DNA of 64,000 nucleotides, from NCBI GenBank assembly GCA_963829355.1, contig CAWHHZ010000009.1, forward strand, positions 186,001 to 250,000, read 5' to 3'. Source of the DNA: CAWHHZ01 sp963829355. Its GTDB lineage: Bacteria > Acidobacteriota > Thermoanaerobaculia > Gp7-AA8 > JAHWKK01. This document shows, in pieces, positions 55,654 through 63,625 of this stretch. Below the pieces are notes generated by a model, which did not search any database, was not told the origin of the DNA, and saw only the letters and a list, made by a program, of their open reading frames with translations. The position numbers were made by a program, and so were the translations under genes. Position 1 is the first letter of the stretch. Every line of letters begins with the position of its first letter.

Positions 55654-56502
55654 TCACTCATTCCCTTCGAAGATGACGGCATGAATCTGTCGGAGAGCCC
55701 GGTCCGCGTGTTCTTCGCTCACCACGATGCAGAGGTTGATGCCACTGCTTGCAAGCGACACCATCGTGACGGGCACGTCAGTGAGCGCATCGAAGATACG
55801 CGAGCCTGATCGTGGATTACTCAGCAGAGAGCTGCCGACGATTCCGATCAGGACCTGATCACGCTTCACCATGACACGGCCGAACTGTTCGAGATCCTCG
55901 CAAACGGCGTCGATCATCTCCGGCCGGTCGAAGGTGGCGGAGACCGACACTTCCGAGGTTGAGACGACATCGACGGAGATACCGTGATTGCGGAACACCT
56001 CGAAGATGCGGGCGAGCATCCCCGGCTTTCCGAGCATCTCGGGCGAGCTGACGTCGACGACCGAGATGCCTCGCTTCATCGCAACGGCTCGCGGCTCGGC
56101 CCCCGTACCCTTTCCTTCGCTCGTGATCAGGGTTCCCTGGGCCTCGGGATTGTGGGTGTTCTTCACTCGGATCGGGATCTCGCGCTCGACCGCCGGGGCG
56201 ATCGTCTTCGGATGCAGCACCTTGGCCCCGAAGTAAGCGAGCTCTGCTGCCTCGTCGTACGAGATCAGATCGATCACCCGCGCCCGTTCGATCACCCGCG
56301 GATCAGTCGTCATCATCCCGTCCACGTCGGTCCAGATCTGGATCTCCTCGGCGTCGACCGCCGCGCCGATGATCGCCGCGCTGTAGTCGGAGCCTCCTCT
56401 GCCGAGAGTTGTCGTGGCTCCGCTCACCGAGCGCCCGATGTACCCGCCCATCACCGGAACATTGCCGTGCTCGACCTGCGGGATGAGATTCGTCCGCTGC
56501 CG
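55654..56502 (-). CDS. lysC: aspartate kinase, C-terminal part (frameshifted lysC)
   Basis: Reads RTNLIPQVEHGNVPVMGGYIG, RGGSDYSAAIIGAAVDAEEI and WTDVDGMMTTDPR of the kinase domain, then two ACT domains (VDVSSPEMLGKPGMLARIFEVF; VPVTMVSLASSGINLCIVV) that sense lysine or threonine. It belongs with the next entry: the frame changes near 56500. Aspartate kinase is normally indispensable, so an artefact is more likely than loss of function. Confidence 0.9.
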   Translation of the reverse strand, partial: RQRTNLIPQVEHGNVPVMGGYIGRSVSGATTTLGRGGSDYSAAIIGAAVDAEEIQIWTDVDGMMTTDPRVIERARVIDLISYDEAAELAYFGAKVLHPKTIAPAVEREIPIRVKNTHNPEAQGTLITSEGKGTGAEPRAVAMKRGISVVDVSSPEMLGKPGMLARIFEVFRNHGISVDVVSTSEVSVSATFDRPEMIDAVCEDLEQFGRVMVKRDQVLIGIVGSSLLSNPRSGSRIFDALTDVPVTMVSLASSGINLCIVVSEEHADRALRQIHAVIFEGNE

Positions 56503-57019
56503 CCTTGCGCGTTTCATCGATCAACGGGTCGGCGCCGCCGAAGGTCTCGTTCGTCACGACGACGGTTTCCGAGTCGACCACGACTCCCTTGAGCTTCTTC
56601 GTCATCATCGTGTAGGCAAAGAGGACGGAAGAGAGCTTTTCGCCGATCGCGACGATCTTGTCGCGGGCGCGTGGCGTCACCTCGCGCAGGAGGCCCGCGC
56701 CCTCGAGAATCGTCGTGATCTCGCGAGCGTGGTGATCGAGATGCGATGTGAACGACTCGAGGAAGTCCGCCTTCTGCATCACGAGCTCCCACGCGATCTC
56801 CTCGTGGCGGCGACGGATGTCCTTGACCGCTTCCCGCGCCTTCTCGAGATCGCCGGCTGCCGCCGCTTCCACCGCATCGACGAGGCGGTTCGTCACGCCG
56901 GAGAGCGCCGAGACGACCACAATCGGGCCGCGGTCGCTGACCGACTCGACGATCTCGATCGCCTTGCGAAGACTCTCCGCACTGCCGACCGACGTCCCCC
57001 CGAACTTCAATACGATCAT
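56503..57019 (-). CDS. lysC: aspartate kinase, N-terminal part (frameshifted lysC)
   Basis: Begins MIVLKFGGTSVGSAESL, the kinase signature, through VVSALSGVTNRLVDAV and KLSSVLFAYTMMTKKLKG to GADPLIDETRKAA, where the frame shifts. With the C-terminal entry the enzyme would be about 455 residues, a monofunctional LysC that phosphorylates aspartate at the head of the lysine, methionine and threonine branch. Confidence 0.9.
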
Positions 57020-57046
57020 CTGTTCAACCTCTGGTCAGTCTCGAGC

Positions 57047-58147
57047 TCAGCTGGATGGAAGCATCCCACGAGCTTCGAGAAGCTCTGCATTGAGAATGGC
57101 GGCGCCTGCGGCACCTCTGACCGTATTGTGTACCAGCGCAACCATCCGGACGTCCAGAACCGGGCACGGTCTGAGCCGGCCGACGGTCACGCTCATGCCT
57201 CCTTCCCGCCCCCGGTCGAGCCGCGGCTGTGGACGATCGTCCGCTTCGGCGAGCCGCACCGGATGCTCCGGCGCTGATGGTAGTCCCAGACGCTGCGGCT
57301 CACCACTGAACGACTCGACCGCATGTTTCGCATCCTTGATCAGAGCCTCGATCGGAAAGTTCCGCCGGAGATCGTCGCTGTTCACATAGCGGAAGGAGAT
57401 ACAGATCATATGGCCATCGATCACCGGCACCCGGTTCGCCTGAGCGCTGATCGTCATCTCGCGATCACGAAATGCTCCGTCTTCCCAGAGTCCGAAGATC
57501 TTCAGCGGTTCGGTCTCGATCTTGTCTTCCTCACCAGAGATGTACGGGACGACATTGTCCAGGATCTGAAATGAGCTGACTCCCGAGTAGCCGGCTCCGG
57601 AAATTGCCTGCATCGTCGTCACCTGAACCGTCTCGATGCCGTGCTGCCGTTCGATTGGTGCGAGCGCGAGCGCGAGACCGATCGTCGAGCAGTTCGGGTT
57701 CGTGACGATGAATCCGTCTCCGCCGCGTCTCCTTTTCTGAGCATCGATCGCCTGCAGATGATCAGCGTTGATCTCGGGAATCAGAAGCGGTACGTCGGCG
57801 GCCATGCGGTGATTGCGCGCATTCGAAACGACCGCGCATCCCCTCGCCGCATACTCCTCCTCGGCCTCTCCCGCAACGGAAGAGTCGAGTCCGGAGAAAA
57901 CGAGCCGAGACTCGAGATCCTCACCGAGCCGGCGTACAGTCTTCGCCGCGACCGCCTCCGGGAGCGGCGTATCGAGCAACCATCCGGCAGCATCACCGTA
58001 GCTCATCCCGGCACTTCGCTCCGACGCGACCACCTCGTGAACCGTGAACCAGGGGTGGCGCTCGAGCATCTGCACGAAGCGTTGCCCCACCGAACCGGTC
58101 GCCCCGAGAACGGCTACCGGTATCTTCTCTCTACGCTCTTTGTTCAT
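57047..58147 (-). CDS. asd: aspartate-semialdehyde dehydrogenase
   Basis: 366 residues from ATG 58147; the frame is open upstream but that part covers small palindromes. GATGSVGQRF (about 15-24), catalytic Cys153 in TNPNCSTIGL, QAISGAGYSG and the C-terminal VALVHNTVRGAAGAAILNAELL match the archaeal/fungal-type Asd branch rather than the E. coli type. It makes aspartate semialdehyde, used by DapA. It lies upstream of lysC, so the whole cluster covers aspartate to tetrahydrodipicolinate acylation. Confidence 0.93.
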   Translation of the reverse strand: MNKERREKIPVAVLGATGSVGQRFVQMLERHPWFTVHEVVASERSAGMSYGDAAGWLLDTPLPEAVAAKTVRRLGEDLESRLVFSGLDSSVAGEAEEEYAARGCAVVSNARNHRMAADVPLLIPEINADHLQAIDAQKRRRGGDGFIVTNPNCSTIGLALALAPIERQHGIETVQVTTMQAISGAGYSGVSSFQILDNVVPYISGEEDKIETEPLKIFGLWEDGAFRDREMTISAQANRVPVIDGHMICISFRYVNSDDLRRNFPIEALIKDAKHAVESFSGEPQRLGLPSAPEHPVRLAEADDRPQPRLDRGREGGMSVTVGRLRPCPVLDVRMVALVHNTVRGAAGAAILNAELLEARGMLPSS

Positions 58148-58344
58148 CACTCCGCCGTCGTTGCAATTCAGGTGCAGGGAGGAACGCTGGCGTAACGCCT
58201 CCGGCGTTTGCTGGCGTCGTGAGGGCTTGAAGCCCCCACCTCCACCACACGAGACGTAACACTCATTTCCCTGGGAAAGTGGGATGCACTCGCTCCAGAT
58301 ACCGATCACCGGAATAGCAAACCGATCAATGCGTTACAAAACAT

Positions 58345-58563
58345 ATGAAACGTACGACTCTTATGGTTGATGAGGACCTGCTCGAGGAAGCCATCCAGGT
58401 CAGTGGTGAACGCACGTACTCTGCGGCTGTCGGATTTGCTCTGGAACAGCTCGTACGTCGCGCCCGCGCCCGGCGCATCCTCGAGCTCCGCGGCAGCGGA
58501 GCGTGGGAGGGGTCTCTTTCGCAAATGCGACGTGACTCCGGGAGCAAAGGGAAGAGCAATTGA
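58345..58563 (+). CDS. VapB-type antitoxin 1
   Basis: 72 residues. KRTTLMVDEDLLEEAIQVSGERTYSAAVGFALEQLVRRARARRILELRGSG matches the VapB family whose C-terminal tail plugs the toxin active site. The stop overlaps the TTG start of the toxin (TTGA). Confidence 0.9.
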   Translation: MKRTTLMVDEDLLEEAIQVSGERTYSAAVGFALEQLVRRARARRILELRGSGAWEGSLSQMRRDSGSKGKSN

Positions 58564-58958
58564 TCCTCGTCGACAGCAGTATCTGGATCGATGTGCTGCG
58601 CCGCCGCAACCCTCTCGATCTCGAGAAGCTGCTCGATTTCGATGAGATCGTCACCTGCCTCCCAGTCATCCAGGAGGTCCTGCAGGGAATCCGAGACGAG
58701 CGCCACTTCCGGATCGCCCGGGACGCTATGCTATCTCTCCCGATCGTAGAGAGCCCTCTGAGCTCCGGAGTCGTCGAAACGGCGGTCGATCTCTATCGCA
58801 GCGCCCGTCGCCAGGGCGTCACCGTCCGCTCGAGCGTCGACTGCCTGATCGCCGCGTGTGCGATCCGGAACGAGCTCACAGTATTTCACCGGGACCGCGA
58901 CTTCGAGGCGCTTGCCCTTGTTTCGCCACTTCAGACGCGTCACCATTCACCCGCCTGA
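58560..58958 (+). CDS. VapC-type PIN-domain ribonuclease toxin 1
   Basis: 132 residues from TTG 58560. PIN acidic residues are in ILVDSSIWIDVL, PVIQEVLQGIRD, SSVDCLIAACAI and FHRDRDFEAL, giving four candidate metal ligands. VapC proteins cleave tRNA or rRNA when free of antitoxin. Paired with the VapB upstream; first of three such pairs in the last 6 kb. Confidence 0.9.
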   Translation: MILVDSSIWIDVLRRRNPLDLEKLLDFDEIVTCLPVIQEVLQGIRDERHFRIARDAMLSLPIVESPLSSGVVETAVDLYRSARRQGVTVRSSVDCLIAACAIRNELTVFHRDRDFEALALVSPLQTRHHSPA

Positions 58959-59074
58959 GGAGTGGCAGCAGCCGATTGACGGCATTGTAGCGCGGGGGGC
59001 AGTCGGTGTGGCGAATGCTGAACCCCGAGGGCGAATCGAGCTCGAGACGTGCCGTAATCGACCACTTGCAAGGC

Positions 59075-59258
59075 CTAGCCCGCACTTCTCACCAGCTTTC
59101 TACTGCGTCGGCGGATAGCGGCGCATCTGCTGCGTTGCGCTTGATCCGGCTCCTCGACATAGTGTCGACTATGCCTGCGGGGCCGAACCTTCGCGCGCCT
59201 TGCATCCACACCACTCTCCGCCGACTCGCCACGACATCTGGTGAGAAATGCGGGCTAG
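59075..59258 (-). mobile_element. 184-bp CTAG-ended inverted-repeat element, copy 2
   Basis: Reverse orientation relative to copy 1, same length and nearly the same interior, including the central GTCGAC near-palindrome and CCGCAGGCATAGTCGAC. Ends are CTAGCCCGCACTTCTCACCA (one change) and the complement. The right CTAG gives the TAG stop of the secreted-protein gene. It occupies most of the 296-bp gap after vapC; the rest shows nothing. Confidence 0.82.
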
Positions 59259-61570
59259 GGGAAGATGACCACTCCGTTCTCAGGCGCCCGTCTCACAGAT
59301 CCCACAAATAGAGCAGGGCTCGTGAAGTCGCTCCCTGGCGGGAGAACTGCCGGGTCGGGCCCGGCCGCCAGCATCAGGTTTCCCTCCGGCAGGTCGCCAA
59401 AGGTGGCCGGAGCTCGATCAACGATCCATGCAGACTGTCTCCTCATCAACTGATGAGTGTGGAGTGCCTGAGACGGCACGAGAACACCGTCGACCCACAG
59501 CGCGATCAGAGCACTGTTCCTGGAGCTCTGCTCGTCGAGCGAGGCCGTGATGGTTTGGGAACCAGTCGAATGAACCGCAATCTCGAGCACTTCACCTGTC
59601 GGCTGCGGCGCCGGGACGAAGTACATTGGAGCCGAACCGACGAGAACGACAAACTCATCGGGGCCATGTGGCTCCTGATACTGAAAGGTGCCATCTCGCT
59701 CGACCTGCACTACCTCGGTTAGCGTGCCGTCAGGCCTGGACCAGTACACTCTGTCGTACCCAGGCGATGAAACCCTGCCCCTTCGCCCCGTGGCCGGCTC
59801 GAGATAGAGGGTCACTCTCTCCACACCTTCCCTCTTCATCCGCACCTCGGACGAGCAGGATTGTTTATACCCATCCTGCGCGCCGCAAACGACAAACGGC
59901 TTTCCTTCATCGATATATCGCGAGATTTTCTCTTCCCCTTCGAGGACTGCCGGAGAAAAGTAAGCAACATGATCCGGATGCTCCCGGTCTTTCAAAACAG
60001 CCACCATCGCCTGAGCGTTCGGCAACGCCTCTTTGGTCTGCGCGTCTCTCACCGTCGTAATGACCGCGTTCGTCGGTACCTCAATGTCGACGATCGAGCC
60101 GGAGATAATCTCGACCTCAGGAGCATAGCTGTAAAGTACTGCGTGGTCACAGCTGCTGAACCGTACCGGTCTCTTTCCAGGTTCTTCTTTCACAATCGCG
60201 ATGTACTCGCCGTCTGGTCCGGCGACTGCCTCGTCACTACGGAAGCGTATGGTGCCAGTCAAGGGCTCGCCCCCCATGGATACACGTCCGGTGAAAAAGG
60301 GAGCCAGTATTTCGCTCAGCTCCGCGACGGCCGTCCCGCCCACAGGCACTTTCGCTTCCACGCGAGCAAGGAGCTCTTCGCCGAGATATGCGGACAGTTT
60401 GTAGAGCCCCGGTTCGATCCCATCAACGTCGTAGACATCTTGTTGCGAAGCCGTTTGAAGCAACTTGACCTCGGCGCACCTCCCGGGATGCTGATCGCTT
60501 TCATCCGGGCATTTCGATAATGTGATTGATCCGCGAGTGTCACCGGTTTCCTCCTCTGGATCACAACGGAGTTGGCTGTGGTCAAGAGCGAGCTGAACCG
60601 GATTCCGGGTGTGGATCGACAGGCTTCCGCCCAACCTCGCAGCGAATGGCTCTGTCAACAGGTTGGTCCCGGGACGGAGCACGAGATCGTATCCTCTCTC
60701 TTGCCAATGCCCCCCACCCACTTCGAGTCTTGCAGCTCCGTCTGCGAAGTCGCGAAACACATAAAGCCCCACGACCATGTGCTCAGTCTTCGCAACTTGA
60801 ATGGATGGATCGTGAACAATGCCTTTCCCGTCGATCAAACGGACTTCGGGAGTTTTCTGCGCGTTCAGCGTCTCGAGCGAATCCGGATGGTATGTCTTTT
60901 CACAGGGGCCTCCGCTGACAGAAGGGACGTCTCCGGTCGCCGGGTCCTCCGGAAGGACTCTCAAGACGGCGCTCGACACATCATCGATGCGCGAGATCTC
61001 TTCCGTTTCCCCTGCCCCTACACGAACAGGAGACCCAACCGCTGCGACGTGATCGTCTCGGATCAGAACCGGCGCAACGGGAACGTCGGACGGAATCAGT
61101 GTTCGCGTTTCCCACACCGGCATAACATACGGGCTGCTGCCGTCTGCGCCGCCCAGAATGAGTGCCAGCCTCTCGGTTGAGTGCAGTTCCTCGATGATTC
61201 GCGCGAGATCCAACGTCGCAGCAGGCTGCAGCTCAAAGACGAATCTTCGTAACCCTCGGGCATCTGGTGGCGTATCCAATGCTCCGATAGTGGGGCTGAT
61301 AAGTCCCGGCTCATGCCTGACGAAAAATGCGAACCGACTCTCCGAAGGGAAGGAGATGAATTTGTCAGCGGGAAAACAACGATACGGGGGAGCGTCGAAA
61401 CCGCTAAATGGATCATAGAAGTCGTACGGGAAAAAGCAGACCTCAGCACCCGGAATTTGTTTTCCGTTATACGTGGCTCTAACAGATAGGCGAAGTTCTT
61501 CCGCAAACAACAACTGGCCAGTCAGTCCGCAGAGGACAAGTAGAAGCGAAAAATAGCGCAGGGCTCCCAT
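59255..61570 (-). CDS. large secreted protein of unknown function
   Basis: 771 residues with a signal peptide (LLLVLCGLTGQLLFA). The body looks like a chain of beta-sandwich modules: LRLSVRATYNGKQIPGAEVCFF, FFTGRVSMGGEPLTGTIRF and ITTVRDAQTKEALPNAQAMV have the style of carboxypeptidase-regulatory/Ig-like domains. Several Cys suggest disulphides. No catalytic motif. Its stop codon is the TAG of the adjoining 184-bp element. I do not recognise the family. Confidence 0.75.
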   Translation of the reverse strand: MGALRYFSLLLVLCGLTGQLLFAEELRLSVRATYNGKQIPGAEVCFFPYDFYDPFSGFDAPPYRCFPADKFISFPSESRFAFFVRHEPGLISPTIGALDTPPDARGLRRFVFELQPAATLDLARIIEELHSTERLALILGGADGSSPYVMPVWETRTLIPSDVPVAPVLIRDDHVAAVGSPVRVGAGETEEISRIDDVSSAVLRVLPEDPATGDVPSVSGGPCEKTYHPDSLETLNAQKTPEVRLIDGKGIVHDPSIQVAKTEHMVVGLYVFRDFADGAARLEVGGGHWQERGYDLVLRPGTNLLTEPFAARLGGSLSIHTRNPVQLALDHSQLRCDPEEETGDTRGSITLSKCPDESDQHPGRCAEVKLLQTASQQDVYDVDGIEPGLYKLSAYLGEELLARVEAKVPVGGTAVAELSEILAPFFTGRVSMGGEPLTGTIRFRSDEAVAGPDGEYIAIVKEEPGKRPVRFSSCDHAVLYSYAPEVEIISGSIVDIEVPTNAVITTVRDAQTKEALPNAQAMVAVLKDREHPDHVAYFSPAVLEGEEKISRYIDEGKPFVVCGAQDGYKQSCSSEVRMKREGVERVTLYLEPATGRRGRVSSPGYDRVYWSRPDGTLTEVVQVERDGTFQYQEPHGPDEFVVLVGSAPMYFVPAPQPTGEVLEIAVHSTGSQTITASLDEQSSRNSALIALWVDGVLVPSQALHTHQLMRRQSAWIVDRAPATFGDLPEGNLMLAAGPDPAVLPPGSDFTSPALFVGSVRRAPENGVVIFP

Positions 61571-61931
61571 AATGAAACTCCTAGCGTCAGGCAGATCCTG
61601 AAAAAAGACCGACGAGCATAAAATTGAGCTCGCGACTGGAACAAGCAGAATTCAGCCCTTCTCATCTGAAGAACCGCCCAGCCAACAGCTGTCGCACCCA
61701 AGCGCAATAATTGCTGTTGGTCACTTAAAGGATCCCCCCGTGATTTGTCAAGTCGCGCTCCCGGTAAAGTTAGGGCCATCCATTGGGCGCAGTTGGACAG
61801 CTCATGCCGTAGAGCGACAACTCCTGCTTCGCGTTTCGGTGCAGGCCTTTCTCAACGCCCGCCGCCCCGTCACTCACTTTGCGAAGCTAAAGTTTTCCAG
61901 CTCCCGCGTTAGCCTTACCGAAATAGCCTCA
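61571..61931. other. 361-bp non-coding gap
   Basis: Lies between the divergent secreted-protein gene and the second antitoxin. No gene, repeat or clear promoter was recognised; composition is a little more AT-rich than the surroundings. Confidence 0.5.
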
Positions 61932-61950
61932 TGTGTAGCACCGTTACACA
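61932..61950. promoter_or_regulatory. candidate operator of the second antitoxin
   Basis: TGTGTA at 61932-61937 and its complement TACACA at 61945-61950, seven bases apart, end just before the antitoxin ATG at 61955. RHH antitoxins usually repress their own promoter at such sites; this is inference. Confidence 0.4.
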
Positions 61951-61954
61951 CCAC

Positions 61955-62212
61955 ATGGTACGTGTTCAGGTTTTACTCACCGAGGATGAGCGGGAAGCGC
62001 TTCGTCACCGGGCTGAGCTCGACGGAAAGTCCCTGAGCGGGTGGATTCGCGAGGCTGCGATTGGAAAGCTCGAGAGTGCCGATGAGGCGATGGCCTCCGC
62101 CGAAGAGCTACGAGAGTTCTTTGCGGCTCGACATCATGAGGAACACGGCCGCGAGCCCGATTGGGAGGATCATCTCGCCGTGATCGATCGCTCGAGGCGG
62201 AGTCAGTCCTGA
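61955..62212 (+). CDS. ribbon-helix-helix antitoxin 2
   Basis: 85 residues from ATG 61955. VRVQVLLTEDEREALRHRAELDGKSLSGWIREAAI is a short beta strand plus two helices of the RHH type, and the acidic tail EEHGREPDWEDHLAVIDR is likely the toxin-binding end. An earlier in-frame ATG (61931) falls within the candidate operator. The stop overlaps the PIN gene's CTG. Confidence 0.82.
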   Translation: MVRVQVLLTEDEREALRHRAELDGKSLSGWIREAAIGKLESADEAMASAEELREFFAARHHEEHGREPDWEDHLAVIDRSRRSQS

Positions 62213-62595
62213 TCTTCGTCGACACGAACGTCTTCATGTATGCCGTGGGGCGAGAGCATCCGCTACGGTCCCGGGCGCAGAAGTTCTTTCTCGATGCCCC
62301 GCGTCGTGAGAGCCGTCTCGTGACTTCAGCTGAGGTCCTTCAGGAGTTGATGCACGCGTACGTGCCGGTCGGCCGGGTGACGACCCTCGATGCCGCGATG
62401 GAGCTCGTGACGAGAACCGTTTCCGAGATCTGGCCTCTCGAGCCGGAAGACGTAAGGTTTGCCCGTTCTCTGATCCGGGACCACGCATCGCTCGGAGCCA
62501 GAGATCTGCTCTACCTGGCGTGCTGCCGTCGCCGAGGGGCTGACCGAATCAAGACGTTCGATCGATCTCTCGCGTCTGCATTCAAAGGAAAGTGA
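62209..62595 (+). CDS. VapC-type PIN-domain toxin 2 (probable CTG start)
   Basis: PIN motifs FVDTNVFMYAVG, SAEVLQELMHAY, ARDLLYLACCRR and IKTFDRSLASAF supply the acidic residues. The N-terminal strand begins VLIFVD, so the start must be close; the only in-frame candidate there is CTG 62209, which overlaps the antitoxin stop as CTGA, just as the other pairs use TTGA or ATGA. A TTG at 62161 is the next possibility but would add 16 residues inside the antitoxin gene. Confidence 0.82.
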   Translation: MIFVDTNVFMYAVGREHPLRSRAQKFFLDAPRRESRLVTSAEVLQELMHAYVPVGRVTTLDAAMELVTRTVSEIWPLEPEDVRFARSLIRDHASLGARDLLYLACCRRRGADRIKTFDRSLASAFKGK

Positions 62596-62796
62596 TACCT
62601 CGGGAAACCTTCTCTCATGAGTGAACTCAGTCAGACCATCCAGAGAAACGGACCCCGACACTGGAAGACTCTCTGAGCTGGCGGGAGAGGCGAGCGCCAG
62701 ACGAAAAACAGGTCGTCGCCGAGTGCCAGTGGCGCGATGCCATCCCAGAACTGCAGCCCTAGCTCGAAACGGGAATCGACCAGAAATTATGATCTG

Positions 62797-62816
62797 ACAT
62801 CATTCTGTTATGATGT
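62797..62816. promoter_or_regulatory. operator-like inverted repeat before the third antitoxin
   Basis: ACATCAT and its exact complement ATGATGT, six bases apart, end seven bases before the ATG at 62823. The right arm overlaps TTATGAT, which could be a -10 box, so binding here would block transcription. Confidence 0.55.
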
Positions 62817-62822
62817 GCATAC

Positions 62823-63077
62823 ATGCGAACCACCATTTCGATCGAAGACCGGTTAGCAGAGGCCGTCAAGGAGAAAGCCGCCGCCGCCGGGACCAGCGTC
62901 AGTGCCTATATCGCGGCGGTCCTGGACGACGCACTGAAACGGCAGGAGCCGGAAGAGCAGAGGCCATTTCGGCTCGTAACTGTCGGTGGTTCCGGCGTGC
63001 ATCGAGGGGTGGATCTTGACCGTATTCGTCAACTGGAGGTTATGGAGGACGAGATGCGGTGGGGCGGGAAGGACTGA
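62823..63077 (+). CDS. ribbon-helix-helix antitoxin 3
   Basis: 84 residues. RTTISIEDRLAEAVKEKAAAAGTSVSAYIAAVLDDALK is a clear RHH/CopG-type N-terminus; the tail DLDRIRQLEVMEDEMRWG is the likely toxin-neutralising part. The PIN gene begins three bases after its stop. The inverted repeat at 62797 is its probable autoregulatory site. Confidence 0.85.
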   Translation: MRTTISIEDRLAEAVKEKAAAAGTSVSAYIAAVLDDALKRQEPEEQRPFRLVTVGGSGVHRGVDLDRIRQLEVMEDEMRWGGKD

Positions 63078-63080
63078 GGC

Positions 63081-63515
63081 GTGCTGCTGCCGGACGTCAA
63101 CGTGTTGATCTATGCGCACCGGGAGGATTCGACGCCCGAGCATACTGCCTACGCCTCCTGGCTGACGGACCTGGCAAGCGGAGAGGAACCGTTTGCCCTC
63201 TCGGTGTTGGCGTTGGGAGGTGTGGTCCGCATTGTCACGAACTCTCGGATCTTTGCAAGACCCTCCACTGTCGCCGAGGTCTTCGACTTCATCGAAGAGC
63301 TGATCACGCGGCCGCAGGCCAGAATCGTGGGTCCAGGGCCGAAGCACATGCGGATTTTCGAGAGCCTGTGCCGGCAATCCGGAGCGACGGGCAAGCTGGT
63401 CGCCGACGCCCAACATGCCGCGGTCGCCATCGAACACGGCTGCACGATGGTCACCACCGATGCCGATTTCAGCCGGTTCCCTCAGGTGCGTTGGCAGCAT
63501 CCTTTGCAGGGATGA
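63081..63515 (+). CDS. VapC-type PIN-domain toxin 3
   Basis: 144 residues from GTG 63081. LLPDVNVLIYAHREDS, SVLALGGVVRIVTNSRIF, KLVADAQHAAVAIEHG and MVTTDADFSRFP place the acidic residues as in the VapC subgroup with a 'VRIVTNPR' helix. An RNase toxin paired with the RHH antitoxin upstream. Confidence 0.88.
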   Translation: MLLPDVNVLIYAHREDSTPEHTAYASWLTDLASGEEPFALSVLALGGVVRIVTNSRIFARPSTVAEVFDFIEELITRPQARIVGPGPKHMRIFESLCRQSGATGKLVADAQHAAVAIEHGCTMVTTDADFSRFPQVRWQHPLQG

Positions 63516-63625
63516 GTGGCGGAGCCCTCCGCGATTCGGGCGGGGACGTCCGACCCCCACGAGGTGCACGTCCCTGTGACGGCTCCCCTCGCTCTGGGTC
63601 CCGTTCCGTGATAAAAATCACGACC

